Source: Shouchella xiaoxiensis (GTDB lineage: Bacteria; Bacillota; Bacilli; Bacillales; Bacillaceae_D). From it: a stretch of 64,000 nucleotides of DNA. Positions 43,095 to 55,420 of the stretch are shown piece after piece; position 1 is the first letter of the stretch, and each line of letters starts with the position of its first letter. The translations under genes and the position numbers were made by a program. The stretch covers positions 186,001 through 250,000 of the forward strand of contig NZ_JAFBCV010000004.1 in NCBI RefSeq assembly GCF_016907895.1. Reading direction: 5' to 3'. Under the pieces are notes generated by a model, which worked only from the letters and a program-made list of their open reading frames with translations, was not told the origin of the DNA and ran no database searches.

Positions 43095-44198
43095 ATGCGT
43101 AAACTAGTCGGAATTAGCGTGCCTTTTATCGTTGTACTAACACTAACTGTAGGTTGTTCGCAAGGACCAGAAGAACCAGCAGTTACGCTAGACAATCCAC
43201 CAATTACTTATTCAAGCAATGATCTAGAGGAAAATGAAGGTGATGAAGCAAATGAAGAATTGAATCAAGATGAGGATGAGGAAAGTAGCGAAAATGAGGC
43301 AACGCCAGATACAGGAACAGAATCGCAGAATATGCGTGAATTGTATTTAATTGATGCAAATGGGATGGTTGTGCCGCAAACAGTCACTTTACCTAAAACA
43401 GAAAGTCTAATGAAGCAGTCACTTGAATACCTTGTTGTTGATGGCCCGTTACAAGATGTTTTACCGAACGGTTTTCGCGGTGTCATACCTGCAGGAACCA
43501 CTGTAGATGTGAACCATTTAAAAGAAGACAAAATTGCAATTGCCAATTTCTCTGGTGAATTCAATGATTATAATCCGGATGATGAGAAACAAATTTTTGA
43601 GTCCATTACATGGACGTTAACCCAATTTGAAGAGGTTGATGAAGTCAAGATTCAGATAAATGGAATTGAATTAGAGGAAATGCCAATGAGTGAAACGTCG
43701 ATTGTCGGGAATTTAACACGAGCTGATGGAATTAATTTAGACTCTGGCGATGTTATTGATATGACGAATAGTCAAGATGTTACACTCTATTTTTTAAGTT
43801 CACATGAGAATCAAGCCTACTATGTTCCAGTAACAAGACGAGTAGAGAATGTCGAGAGTGAATTAGCGACCGCTATTGAAGAATTGACTGAAGGTCCTAA
43901 TTTTCCAATGTCGAATCTACTAACACAAATGACGACAGAAATGGAGTTATTAGAAGAACCGACGCTTGATGACGGGAAAGTTGTATTGAATTTTAACGAA
44001 GCCATTCAAACGATTGCTGGAGAAAACGCGGTTATTGCGCAAAGTATTTTAGATACCATTGCATTAACATTAACAGAACAAGAAGGTGTGGAAGAAGTCT
44101 CCATTCAAGTCAATGGAGAAGACACTATTTATTCGGAGAATGGAAACGTAATTGAAACCGTTGTCCGCCCAGCAATTATAAATGCTCAACCACTATAA
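43095..44198 (+). CDS. gerM: Germination lipoprotein GerM
   Basis: 367 residues. A signal peptide with lipobox LTVGC (about residue 20) marks a membrane-attached lipoprotein. A very acidic linker (about 38-75) leads to two GerMN domains (about 95-215 and 225-355), each with a FNDYNP- or FNEAI-type strand region and SITWTLTQF or SILDTIALTLT helix. GerM is needed for spore formation and germination. ATG 43095 has GGGAGG upstream; the frame is open earlier, but there it crosses the preceding terminator region. The gerM-rph-rdgB order matches B. subtilis. Confidence 0.93.
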   Translation: MRKLVGISVPFIVVLTLTVGCSQGPEEPAVTLDNPPITYSSNDLEENEGDEANEELNQDEDEESSENEATPDTGTESQNMRELYLIDANGMVVPQTVTLPKTESLMKQSLEYLVVDGPLQDVLPNGFRGVIPAGTTVDVNHLKEDKIAIANFSGEFNDYNPDDEKQIFESITWTLTQFEEVDEVKIQINGIELEEMPMSETSIVGNLTRADGINLDSGDVIDMTNSQDVTLYFLSSHENQAYYVPVTRRVENVESELATAIEELTEGPNFPMSNLLTQMTTEMELLEEPTLDDGKVVLNFNEAIQTIAGENAVIAQSILDTIALTLTEQEGVEEVSIQVNGEDTIYSENGNVIETVVRPAIINAQPL

Positions 44199-44206
44199 GA
44201 ATGGGG

Positions 44207-44238
44207 AGAGGACTTGCGTACTGCAGGTCCTCTTTTTA
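44207..44238 (+). terminator. Terminator after gerM
   Basis: AGAGGAC pairs with GTCCTCT across a partly paired loop, followed by TTTTTATT. A TATACT at 44245 directly after it is a possible -10 for rph. Confidence 0.8.
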
Positions 44239-44299
44239 TTATGGTATACTTAATGTCGATTATTTTTAGGCTTCTCGGTCTGAAGAGGAGGAGAGTGTT

Positions 44300-45040
44300 A
44301 TGAGGAAAGATGGAAGAGCAAAACACGAATTAAGGCATATTGAGATTGTCCCGCATTTTACAAAGCATGCGGAAGGTTCGGTGTTAATAACGGTAGGTGA
44401 AACAAAAGTTATTTGTACTGCTTCAATAGAAAATAAAGTTCCGCCTTTTTTAAGAGGACAAAAAAAAGGTTGGCTCACAGCAGAGTACTCAATGTTACCG
44501 AGAGCGACGGAACAGCGTACGATTCGTGAGGCAACAAAAGGGAAAGTCACTGGACGTACAATGGAGATACAACGTTTAATTGGTCGTGCGCTTCGAGCTG
44601 TTATTGATCTAGAAAAGCTTGGTGAACGAACGATCTGGATTGATTGTGATGTGATTCAAGCAGATGGAGGAACAAGGGCAGCAGCAATTACTGGTGCTTA
44701 CACAGCTATGGTTTTGGCATTAACAAAAGAGAAGAGTTATGTAGAATGGCCAATCACTGATTATCTTGCAGCTGTATCTGTTGGGCTTCATCCTGATGGT
44801 GGTCCCATATGTGATCTAGATTATAAAGAAGACTCAGACGTTGATGTAGACATGAATGTTGTTCAAACAGGAAACGGGCGTTATGTTGAAATTCAAGGAA
44901 GTGGAGAAGAAGCAGTATTTTCTCGTACGGAAATGAATGATTTACTTGATCTAGCGGAAAATGGGATTAGAGAGCTAATCCACTATCAAAAAGCTCATCT
45001 CGGTGAAGCGAATGGCTGGATTGAAAGGAGCTACGGCTAA
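44300..45040 (+). CDS. rph: Ribonuclease PH
   Basis: 246 residues, the standard length, with RKDGR and the phosphate-binding arginines in [20 protein letters not shown] region, [12 protein letters not shown], and [11 protein letters not shown]. It trims tRNA 3' ends with phosphate. GAGGAGGAG precedes the ATG. The stop TAA overlaps the rdgB start by one base, so rph-rdgB-ysnB form a tight operon. Confidence 0.97.
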   Translation: MRKDGRAKHELRHIEIVPHFTKHAEGSVLITVGETKVICTASIENKVPPFLRGQKKGWLTAEYSMLPRATEQRTIREATKGKVTGRTMEIQRLIGRALRAVIDLEKLGERTIWIDCDVIQADGGTRAAAITGAYTAMVLALTKEKSYVEWPITDYLAAVSVGLHPDGGPICDLDYKEDSDVDVDMNVVQTGNGRYVEIQGSGEEAVFSRTEMNDLLDLAENGIRELIHYQKAHLGEANGWIERSYG

Positions 45041-45630
45041 TGAGGAAGGAATTGGTTATTGCAACCTCTAATAAAGGAAAAATAAAGGAATTTAAAACAT
45101 TGTTTGCGGGTATGTATGAGGTAAAATCATTACTTGATTATCCTGAAGTACCGGAGATTATCGAAGATGGCGATACATTTAAAGCAAACGCTGCGAAAAA
45201 AGCGGAAACGCTAGCAGCTTATTTAAATCAAAACGTGTTAGCAGATGATTCAGGCCTATCGATTGATGCTTTAAATGGAGAACCAGGCGTTTTTTCGGCA
45301 CGCTATGCAGGCACGCATAAAAGCGATGCGGATAATATGGCTAAGGTACTTTCAAAATTAGCCGAGGTCCCTGAGGAAAATAGGATTGCGCGATTCACTT
45401 GTATGATGGCCATTGCCGAACCAGGTAAAGAGACGCTTTTTTTTGAAGGACAAGTAGAAGGAATTATTGCAACTGAAGCGAGAGGCACAAATGGGTTTGG
45501 TTATGATCCAATCTTTCTTGTACCAGCATATGGGCAAACAATGGCTGAGCTAACATCTGAGTTAAAAAACAAAATAAGCCATCGTGCAGATGCAATAAGA
45601 CAGGTGAAAAACTATTTACTTGGAGGCTGA
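45040..45630 (+). CDS. rdgB: XTP/dITP diphosphatase (RdgB/HAM1)
   Basis: 196 residues. HAM1-family motifs are ATSNKGKIKEFK at the N-terminus, EDGDTFKANAAKKAE, LADDSGLSIDALNGEPGVFSARYAG in sequence, and GTNGFGYDPIF. It removes non-standard purine nucleotides from the pool. The B. subtilis counterpart is ysnA. It overlaps rph by one base; the phosphoesterase gene starts 1 base after its stop. Confidence 0.96.
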   Translation: MRKELVIATSNKGKIKEFKTLFAGMYEVKSLLDYPEVPEIIEDGDTFKANAAKKAETLAAYLNQNVLADDSGLSIDALNGEPGVFSARYAGTHKSDADNMAKVLSKLAEVPEENRIARFTCMMAIAEPGKETLFFEGQVEGIIATEARGTNGFGYDPIFLVPAYGQTMAELTSELKNKISHRADAIRQVKNYLLGG

Positions 45631-45631
45631 A

Positions 45632-46141
45632 ATGACTATTTTAGTATTGAGCGACAGTCACGGATGGAAAGAGGAATTAAAGCCAATCATCGAGCGCCAT
45701 CGTCAATCTGTTGATACAATTGTGCATGCTGGGGACTCGGAATTAGACCAAGATGCTCCTGAGTTAGAAGGTGTACAAGTAGTAGCAGGAAACTGTGACT
45801 ACCTCACTTCTTTTCCAAATGAAATTGAGCTAAATTGGAAGAACGAAAGGATTCTTGTCACACATGGCCACCTTGAAGGTGTGAAACAATCCTTAAAATC
45901 ACTAGTAATAAAAGCAAAACAAAAAGGGGTTTCAACGGTTGTTTATGGACATACGCATATTGCAAAAGCTGAAATGATAGACGGCATACTTTGCATAAAC
46001 CCAGGTAGCGTTAGGTTGCCTAAAGGAAATTTTGACGGATCTTATTGCGTAATTGAACATAAAACCAATCGTGTCGATGTGACCTATTTCTCACTAGCTG
46101 GTAAGCGCATACCTGAACTAAGTAATTACTTTCATTTGTAA
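45632..46141 (+). CDS. ysnB: Metallophosphoesterase, YsnB/YfcE family
   Basis: 169 residues with the five metal motifs of calcineurin-like phosphoesterases: SDSHG, HAGDSE, GNCD, THGH and GHTH. Family members hydrolyse phosphodiesters; the substrate here is unknown. GGAGG lies 5 bases before ATG 45632; an upstream TTG at 45620 is within the site and is rejected. It ends the rph operon. Confidence 0.92.
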   Translation: MTILVLSDSHGWKEELKPIIERHRQSVDTIVHAGDSELDQDAPELEGVQVVAGNCDYLTSFPNEIELNWKNERILVTHGHLEGVKQSLKSLVIKAKQKGVSTVVYGHTHIAKAEMIDGILCINPGSVRLPKGNFDGSYCVIEHKTNRVDVTYFSLAGKRIPELSNYFHL

Positions 46142-46182
46142 AAGATTGTTTTCAAATAGCAATTAAAATGAAAGAAATATGG

Positions 46183-46211
46183 TTGACAATTCTATAGGAA
46201 TGATGTATATT
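46183..46211 (+). promoter_or_regulatory. Strong SigA promoter of the tRNA unit
   Basis: Consensus TTGACA at 46183 and TATATT at 46206 with a 17-base spacer, upstream of the tRNA fragment and both tRNA genes. Confidence 0.87.
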
Positions 46212-46249
46212 TATAAGCGTCGCAATAAGTTGTTGTGACGCTACTTATA
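46212..46249 (+). other. Leader hairpin of the tRNA transcript
   Basis: GCGTCGCAA (46217-46225) pairs with TTGTGACGC (46233-46241) around a 7-base loop, and TATAA/TTATA outside can extend the stem. It lies at the expected start of the transcript. Confidence 0.7.
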
Positions 46250-46268
46250 CATAAAATAGTGAATCCTT

Positions 46269-46299
46269 GCGGGTGTAGTTTAGTGGTAAAACCTCAGCC
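46269..46299 (+). pseudogene. 5' half of tRNA-Gly (31-base exact copy)
   Basis: Bases 46269-46299 are identical to 46421-46451, that is, the acceptor strand, D arm and first anticodon-stem strand of the intact tRNA-Gly downstream. After this the sequences differ and no 3' half follows, so it cannot fold as a tRNA. The next 121 bases contain short hairpins (for example 46319-46337, and CTTCCT at 46348 with AGGAAG at 46368). Confidence 0.9.
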
Positions 46300-46420
46300 A
46301 CGAGCGGTGCATCTCTGAGAGAACAACGAGTTGTCTCGACGAGTATACTTCCTTAAGAAGCTAGAAGAGGAAGAGACATGTTTGTGCGTTAACTAGTTAT
46401 AGAAACAAGTAAAACAAAAT

Positions 46421-46494
46421 GCGGGTGTAGTTTAGTGGTAAAACCTCAGCCTTCCAAGCTGATGATGTGAGTTCGATTCTCATCACCCGCTCCA
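46421..46494 (+). tRNA. tRNA-Gly (anticodon UCC)
   Basis: A complete cloverleaf: acceptor GCGGGTG/CACCCGC, anticodon loop CTTCCAA with TCC at 46453-46455, a GTTCGATTC T arm and an encoded CCA at the 3' end. Confidence 0.97.
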
Positions 46495-46500
46495 TAATCT

Positions 46501-46574
<74 letters not shown>

Positions 46575-46576
46575 TA

Positions 46577-46609
46577 GAAAAAAACCTTTATGAAAATAAA
46601 GGTTTTTTT
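46577..46609. terminator. Terminator after the tRNA genes
   Basis: AAAAAACCTTTAT pairs with ATAAAGGTTTTTT around GAAA. It can also end the convergent glycosyltransferase transcript, whose stop is 5 bases away. Confidence 0.9.
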
Positions 46610-46613
46610 GTTG

Positions 46614-47273
46614 TTAACAATTCTGTTCTTCTCTCCAAGCTTGAAAATCAGGTAACGCTTCATAATAGTTAGCCATCGTTGATTTTTTACAATAATGAAT
46701 GACCCAAGGGCAGACTTGATGAGCAACACCAACATCATAGCCGTGTTGTTGGAATAATAAACATTGACTAACGTCATAAAAATGCCAGCCATTAAAACGT
46801 TCAAGCCAATCGATGTCGTATTGTGTTGCTAGGAGCAGACCGTCAACAGCTTCTGCTTTCTCATACATATAGGTAGCTTCTGTGCAGCTTGTTTGGCTAA
46901 AGGTTTCTCTTGCTTCGATGATTTTGCCAACTTTATTTGTTATAGGCGTATTCCACCACATGCCATGCGACGGAAGCTTAATGGAGCCAATGACACCAAA
47001 TAGCCCGAGCCGGGGATTAGTCTCAAATAAATAAAGTAGATCAAATAAAAAAGTGGGGTTAATAATAAATGCATCCTGATGCAGATAGACTTTAAAGCGA
47101 CCATTGCTTTTTTTCTTGCCTTGATTATAGCCTTCTGTCATTGATTTTGCACCACGAATAGGGATCGTTTCAATCCTCGTTTCTTGCGGTACAATCAACT
47201 GATGAATATGGGCTAAGCACTGCTTGTATAATCCTTCGTCTGAAACGCATGAAATAAAGCTGATTGTCTCCAT
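46614..47273 (-). CDS. Glycosyltransferase-like protein (PF13712-type)
   Basis: 219 residues. A GT-A type fold is suggested by an N-terminal ISFISCVSDEGLY strand-turn, the AKSMTEGYNQGKK stretch and KVYLHQDAFI (H65-Q66-D67), which stands where the family carries its metal-binding acidic residue; GVIGS and MWWN follow. This fits the glycosyltransferase-like family PF13712. Donor and acceptor are unknown. Its ATG overlaps the stop of the acetyltransferase by one base, so the two are translated together, perhaps for a surface glycan. Confidence 0.8.
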   Translation of the reverse strand: METISFISCVSDEGLYKQCLAHIHQLIVPQETRIETIPIRGAKSMTEGYNQGKKKSNGRFKVYLHQDAFIINPTFLFDLLYLFETNPRLGLFGVIGSIKLPSHGMWWNTPITNKVGKIIEARETFSQTSCTEATYMYEKAEAVDGLLLATQYDIDWLERFNGWHFYDVSQCLLFQQHGYDVGVAHQVCPWVIHYCKKSTMANYYEALPDFQAWREEQNC

Positions 47274-47827
47274 TATCCACCTCTTCTTTCGGCATACTGG
47301 ATAAAACCAAGTATGTCGTTAGAAAGCAAGTGAGGTACTGCTTGGCGCACCTCATCATCTGACCAGCACCACCATTTTATTGTCAGTAGCGAAGCGATTA
47401 CTTGATCGCTAAATCGTTTTTTAATAAACGTAGCAGGGTTACCCGCTACAATGGAGTAAGGTTCGACATCTTTAGTGACTACCGCGTTTGCTCCAATAAC
47501 GGCACCATCTCCTATGGTCACTCCTGATAATAAGACAGCTCCACTTGCAATCCATACATCATTGCCAATGATAATATTGCCTTTACTTGCTGGATGACCA
47601 GTGTTTTTTACTATATCAGAATAGAGAATGTTAAATGGATACGTTGTTACCCAATCGGTTCTGTGGTCAGCTCCGAGTAAAATGCGAACTCCTGCTGCAA
47701 TAGAGCAGTACTTCCCAATTTTTAAGGTGACGTCGTCTACTAAATCAAGTATGTCAATTGGGGAGCCGTAAGAGTAATCACCTATATCATAAGATTGAAG
47801 GTTAGTGTGTTGGTTTAAAAAAAGCAC
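47273..47827 (-). CDS. Hexapeptide O-acetyltransferase, CatB/Vat group
   Basis: 184 residues from GTG 47827, chosen for AAGGAGG 7 bases upstream; the open frame runs further back through a terminator. Left-handed beta-helix repeats are seen in IGKYCSIAAGVRI and IGNDVWIASGAVLLSGVTIGDG over residues about 45-150. The likely catalytic His is in LGADHRTDW and the family's VAGNPA motif is present. Substrates of this group include antibiotics and sugars. Coupling with the glycosyltransferase favours sugar acetylation; drug resistance cannot be read from this. Confidence 0.83.
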   Translation of the reverse strand: MLFLNQHTNLQSYDIGDYSYGSPIDILDLVDDVTLKIGKYCSIAAGVRILLGADHRTDWVTTYPFNILYSDIVKNTGHPASKGNIIIGNDVWIASGAVLLSGVTIGDGAVIGANAVVTKDVEPYSIVAGNPATFIKKRFSDQVIASLLTIKWWCWSDDEVRQAVPHLLSNDILGFIQYAERRGG

Positions 47828-47902
47828 AAAGTGCCCTCCTTCTTCTAACGTCGTTAAAAGATATGCAGCAGGGTAACAGATTATGAAAACGGAATACATC
47901 AC

Positions 47903-47940
47903 TAAAAACGCCTTGTTAGTTCGTTAACGAGGCGTTTTTA
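47903..47940 (-). terminator. Terminator overlapping the 3' end of the 137-residue gene
   Basis: AAAAACGCCT.GTTA pairs with TAAC.AGGCGTTTTT. On the minus strand the stem includes the last codons of the upstream gene and ends in TTTTT. Confidence 0.8.
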
Positions 47941-48329
47941 AACGGATGAATACTCATTTCTATCGCATAAAATAACTGATCCATTTCTTGGCGAATGTGA
48001 TTGTCAGAATAAAAATAAACGGTCCAGCCTTTTCGTTGTAGAAATCGTGCTATTTTTCGCTCGTTTGCAGGTTCTTGTTTCCGCATTAAAGCAATTCGAT
48101 AAGGGACTAAAGCGACATCGATTGAGACATGATCAATAACATAATCAGGTGAGGCGTATAATCCTCTTTCTCTCAAATATCGGCACAACAGACGCTCGTT
48201 TTCCTGTTTACATAGTTCCCAATGATTGGTTACAACAACGAGAGATGCACGCTTCGGAGAATGAAAGAAGCGGGAAAAAAATTTGAGAGGATGAAGTTGA
48301 GATTTCCAATTGAGCTTTTTCTTTTGCAT
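47916..48329 (-). CDS. Unknown protein with a possible nuclease-like fold
   Basis: 137 residues, basic N-terminus, no membrane segment. The middle and end (YVIDHVSIDVALVPYRIALMRK split along residues about 63-84, then NERKIARFLQRKGWTVYFYSDNHI) recall the core of Vsr/DUF559-type restriction-like folds, where an Asp strand is followed by a helix and a G-W-x-V strand. The usual E-x-K pair is not clear, so catalytic activity is doubtful. It is the first gene of the minus-strand group but ends in its own terminator. Confidence 0.55.
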   Translation of the reverse strand: MQKKKLNWKSQLHPLKFFSRFFHSPKRASLVVVTNHWELCKQENERLLCRYLRERGLYASPDYVIDHVSIDVALVPYRIALMRKQEPANERKIARFLQRKGWTVYFYSDNHIRQEMDQLFYAIEMSIHPFKNASLTN

Positions 48330-48474
48330 GTGAACACCACCTGATCTTACTATCCCCGATTTTTCAAATAATATAGCTGAATTCTAAAAAAACTTTTAAA
48401 AAGCAAAAGGTTGCTAGTTTAAAGATGAAAGCGGATACAGGAAAATACGACAAAATTTATTATCTAAAAAGGTG

Positions 48475-48503
48475 TTGACCAACTTCTTGAACAGGCGTAT
48501 AGT
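48475..48503 (+). promoter_or_regulatory. SigA promoter of ilvD
   Basis: TTGACC at 48475 and TATAGT at 48498 with a 17-base spacer. The leader is about 105 bases. AT-rich sequence upstream could hold a CodY site, but the best candidate has four mismatches. Confidence 0.8.
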
Positions 48504-48614
48504 AAGTTGCAATAATAATTAAACAAAAACAGTTGTATTTCTGGAGTGGAATAACCTTTAATCCTTTTGTGTAGTAAAGGGATCATTTGAAATGTTAGTA
48601 CGGGGAGCGATTCG

Positions 48615-50279
48615 ATGAGAAGCAATATGATAAAAAAAGGCATTGATCGAGCACCTCATCGTAGCCTTTTAAGAGCAGCAGGCGTTAAAGAAGAAGATAT
48701 GGATAAACCGTTTATTGGGGTTTGTAACTCGTATATTGATATTATTCCAGGTCACATGCATCTAAATAAATTTGCAGAAGTGGCTAAACAAGCGATCATT
48801 GAAGCAGGCGGTATCCCGTTTGAGTTTAATACGATAGGTGTTGACGATGGGATAGCCATGGGTCACATTGGGATGCGATACTCTTTGCCGAGCAGGGAGA
48901 TTATCTGCGATGCTGCGGAAACAGTTATTAATGCCCATTGGTTTGATGGTGTTTTTTACATCCCCAATTGTGATAAAATTACGCCTGGCATGCTGATGGC
49001 ATCGGTCAGAACGAATGTCCCATCTGTATTTGTTTCAGGTGGTCCGATGGAAGCCGGTAGAACAAAGGATGGTCAAAGCTTATCGCTTGTATCGGTCTTT
49101 GAAGGAGTAGGCGCATTTACGTCAGGAAAGCTCACACGAGAAGAATTGTTGGAAATAGAACAACAGGCTTGTCCTACATGTGGTTCTTGCTCAGGAATGT
49201 TTACAGCAAATTCAATGAACTCGTTGATGGAAATGTTAGGACTTGCGCTTCCTGGAAATGGAACGTTGGTAGCCACTTCAACTGGTAGACATGAATTGAT
49301 AAAGGATGCGGCAAAGCATTTAATGCACTTAATTGAAAATGATATTCGACCGCGTGACATAGTAACGGAAGAAACAATTGATGACGCTTTTGCTTTGGAT
49401 ATGGCGATGGGCGGTTCAACAAATACGGTTCTTCATACATTGGCAATTGCGAACGAAGCTGAAGTTGAATATGATTTAAGGCGAATTAATGAAGTAGCTG
49501 AGAGAGTTCCTTATTTATGCAAGATAAGCCCGGCATCAGATTATTCGATGGATGATGTTCATAAAGCTGGTGGCGTTGCTGCCATTATGAAGGAACTTAT
49601 TGAAATGGGTGCCGTTAAAGGGGATCGGATTACGATTACCGGAAAGTCGCTTTATGAAAATGTGGCTCATGCGGAGATTTTAAATGATGATGTGATCAGG
49701 ACTCGAGAAACCGCTTATAGTCCAGTAGGTGGCTTGTCGATCTTATATGGAAATCTAGCTCCAGATGGAGCAGTCATTAAGGTTGGTGCAGTTGACCCTT
49801 CGATTACGCAATTTACTGGAGAAGCGATTGTGTTTAACTCCCAAGAAGAAGCTCAAGAAGAGATCAATAAAGGTACAGTGCAAGCCGGTCAAGTTGTTGT
49901 CATTCGCTATGAAGGACCAAAAGGCGGGCCGGGAATGCCAGAGATGTTAGCGCCGACTTCTGCTATTCAAGGAAGAGGCTTAGGAACAAAAGTCGCTTTG
50001 CTTACAGATGGGCGTTTCTCAGGTGCATCAAGAGGCATTTCAATTGGGCATGTATCGCCTGAAGCAGCTGAAGGTGGACCAATCGCATTTGTTCAAAACG
50101 GGGATTTAATTTCTATCAATCTAACAGATCGTTCAATTGAGTGGCTTGTTAGTGAAGAGGAGTTTGCAAAACGGAGTGAAGGTTGGCAAGAACCGGAACC
50201 TAAAGTGAAGAAAGGCTATCTTGCGCGTTACTCAAAACTCGTTACTTCTGCTAACACAGGTGGTGTTATGAAAATTTAA
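48615..50279 (+). CDS. ilvD: Dihydroxy-acid dehydratase
   Basis: 554 residues, full length. The Fe-S cluster and active-site segments are [28 protein letters not shown] and [11 protein letters not shown], with ALPGNG and [10 protein letters not shown] between. It makes the 2-keto acids that lead to valine, leucine and isoleucine. GGGGAG precedes the ATG. There is no terminator between it and the Leu T-box that follows, so it may be transcribed into the ilvB-leuD genes. Confidence 0.97.
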   Translation: MRSNMIKKGIDRAPHRSLLRAAGVKEEDMDKPFIGVCNSYIDIIPGHMHLNKFAEVAKQAIIEAGGIPFEFNTIGVDDGIAMGHIGMRYSLPSREIICDAAETVINAHWFDGVFYIPNCDKITPGMLMASVRTNVPSVFVSGGPMEAGRTKDGQSLSLVSVFEGVGAFTSGKLTREELLEIEQQACPTCGSCSGMFTANSMNSLMEMLGLALPGNGTLVATSTGRHELIKDAAKHLMHLIENDIRPRDIVTEETIDDAFALDMAMGGSTNTVLHTLAIANEAEVEYDLRRINEVAERVPYLCKISPASDYSMDDVHKAGGVAAIMKELIEMGAVKGDRITITGKSLYENVAHAEILNDDVIRTRETAYSPVGGLSILYGNLAPDGAVIKVGAVDPSITQFTGEAIVFNSQEEAQEEINKGTVQAGQVVVIRYEGPKGGPGMPEMLAPTSAIQGRGLGTKVALLTDGRFSGASRGISIGHVSPEAAEGGPIAFVQNGDLISINLTDRSIEWLVSEEEFAKRSEGWQEPEPKVKKGYLARYSKLVTSANTGGVMKI

Positions 50280-50289
50280 TAGAAAAAGC

Positions 50290-50555
50290 GTTGAAAAGGA
50301 AAAGTAGTTTAATACTTATTTTCAGAGAGCCGTTGTTCGCTGCAAAACGGTAATAAGTATTCAACGAAACTCACCTTGGAGTGTGGCTCTGAAAAATAGT
50401 AGGAGCACCGGATGTTAACCGCATCCGTTATCAAAACTAGCGAGCAATAGTTCGCTTAGAGGCTAACGTGTTTTGTTAGTGAAAAGGGTGGTACCGCGTG
50501 AAGACTTTCTCGCCCCTTGCTTTTGGAGAAGCATGGGGATAGGAAAGTCTTTTTT
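50290..50555 (+). ncRNA. T-box leader, Leu-specific
   Basis: The T-box core AAGGGTGGTACCGCG lies at 50484-50498. Stem I pairs AATACTTATT with AATAAGTATT; below it an AGTA turn faces a specifier loop GAAACTCACC, in which CTC (50370-50372) is a Leu codon, the same specifier as in the B. subtilis ilv-leu leader. A terminator (GAAGACTTTC against GAAAGTCTTTTTT, about 50498-50555) closes it. Uncharged tRNA-Leu should raise expression of ilvB to leuD. Confidence 0.95.
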
Positions 50556-50589
50556 CGTTGGAAAATAAATGGAGGGAGTTATTAACAGG

Positions 50590-52316
50590 ATGATTCACTC
50601 AACAGAAAAACCGGAGAAAACACTCGTTCAGCAAGAGCAAACTTTATTTACTGGTTCAGAAGTGTTGTTAAAGGCACTAGCAAAGGAGGAAGTTGATGTT
50701 ATTTTTGGCTATCCGGGAGGTGCAATTTTACCGACTTACGATGAAATTTATAAGCTAGGAATTAATCACATTTTAGCAAGGCATGAACAAGGCGCAATTC
50801 ACGCTGCTGAGGGTTATGCCAGAGTAACGAGGAAACCTGGTGTCTGTATTGTGACGTCAGGGCCAGGGGCAACGAATGTGGTAACTGGAATTGCCGATGC
50901 AATGATGGACTCTCTGCCAATGGTTATTATTACAGGTCAAGTTGGCACAAAAGTGATTGGTACCGATGCTTTTCAAGAGGCGGACATTCTTGGGATTACC
51001 ATGCCAATCACAAAGCACAATTTTCAAATTCGATCCGTAGATGATATTGCGCAAACAGTTAAGGAAGCCTTCCATATTGCAACAAGTGGACGTAAAGGGC
51101 CAGTCTTGATTGATTTACCTAAAGATGTCTCACAGCAAAAGACGGTTTTTCGATATGATGAGCCACTGCATTTGCCGGGTTATCAACCGACATTAAAACC
51201 GAATAAACAACAAATTCGAAAGGTTCTGGAAAAACTTTCAGAAGCAAAAAAGCCAGTTGTTCTCGCTGGTGCAGGTGTTTTACATGCTAATGCGAGTGAA
51301 GAGCTGACTCAATTTATTGAACAAGTGAAGCTGCCAGTCGTAAACACTTTATTAGGTTTAGGTTCTTGCCCGGGAAATAACCAGTTTCATTTAGGGATGG
51401 CGGGGATGCACGGAACATACGCTGCAAACATGGCGCTGCATGAAACGGATTTATTGATTAATATCGGTTCTCGTTTTGATGATCGATTAACCGGAGTGTT
51501 AGAACATTTTGCGCCAGATGCAACAATTGTTCATATTGATATCGACCCCGCTGAAATTGGTAAAAACATCGCTGTTGACATTCCGGTAGTCGGCGATGCA
51601 AAAGCAGCATTAACGTTACTTTTAAAAGGAGGGCAGGCTACAAAGTTACATGATGAATGGCGAGAGCAAACGCAAAAGTGGAAAAAAGATTTTCCGCTAT
51701 GGTTTAGACGTGAAGAAGAGGTCATCAAGCCACAAGAGCTAATTAAAAAGTTATATGAACATACTGGTGGAGAAGCTATTGTTACAACAGATGTCGGTCA
51801 ACATCAGATGTGGGCAGCTCAATTCTTTGCTTTTAATAAGCCAGATCGATGGGTGACTTCAGGTGGTTTAGGAACAATGGGTTTTGGATTTCCAGCAGCA
51901 ATTGGCGCACAATTAGCTAATCCGGATTTACCTGTTTTGGCAATTACTGGAGACGCAGGGTTTCAAATGACGATGCAAGAAATGTCAATCTTGCAAGAGC
52001 TACAGCTACCAGTAAAAATTGTCATTGTCAACAATGCGTCATTGGGCATGGTTCGACAATGGCAGCAACTCTTTCATGGAGAGCGCTATTCTCACTCTCT
52101 GTTTCCACTACAGCCTGATTTTAGTAAGTTAGCGGAAGCCTATGAAATTAAAGCTATAAAGGTAGAACAAATTTCTAAGCTAGATGAAGCGATAGGGGAG
52201 ACTCTTAATCATCAGGGACCGGTTTTACTTGAAGTATGCGTTGCAAAAGAAGAAAATGTTTATCCAATGATTTGCCCAGGTCAAGGTCATCACTGTATGG
52301 AAGGAGTGGAACCTAG

Positions 52317-52320
<4 letters not shown>
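50590..52320 (+). CDS. ilvB: Acetolactate synthase large subunit
   Basis: 576 residues. The N-terminal domain carries the catalytic Glu in [15 protein letters not shown]; the C-terminal thiamine diphosphate motif runs [12 protein letters not shown] to IVNN; FAD contacts lie in the centre. It joins pyruvate units (or pyruvate and 2-ketobutyrate) in the first common step of valine and isoleucine synthesis. I prefer ATG 50590, after GGAGGGAG; the in-frame ATG at 50569 lies before that site. It overlaps ilvH by 4 bases. Confidence 0.95.
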
Positions 52321-55409
<3,089 letters not shown>

Positions 55410-55420
55410 GAGGTTAAGTA

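Noticed and set aside
48381-48396. CodY-like box upstream of ilvD
   Set aside because: AATTCTAAAAAAACT has four mismatches to AATTTTCWGAAAATT in an AT-rich region, so chance is likely.
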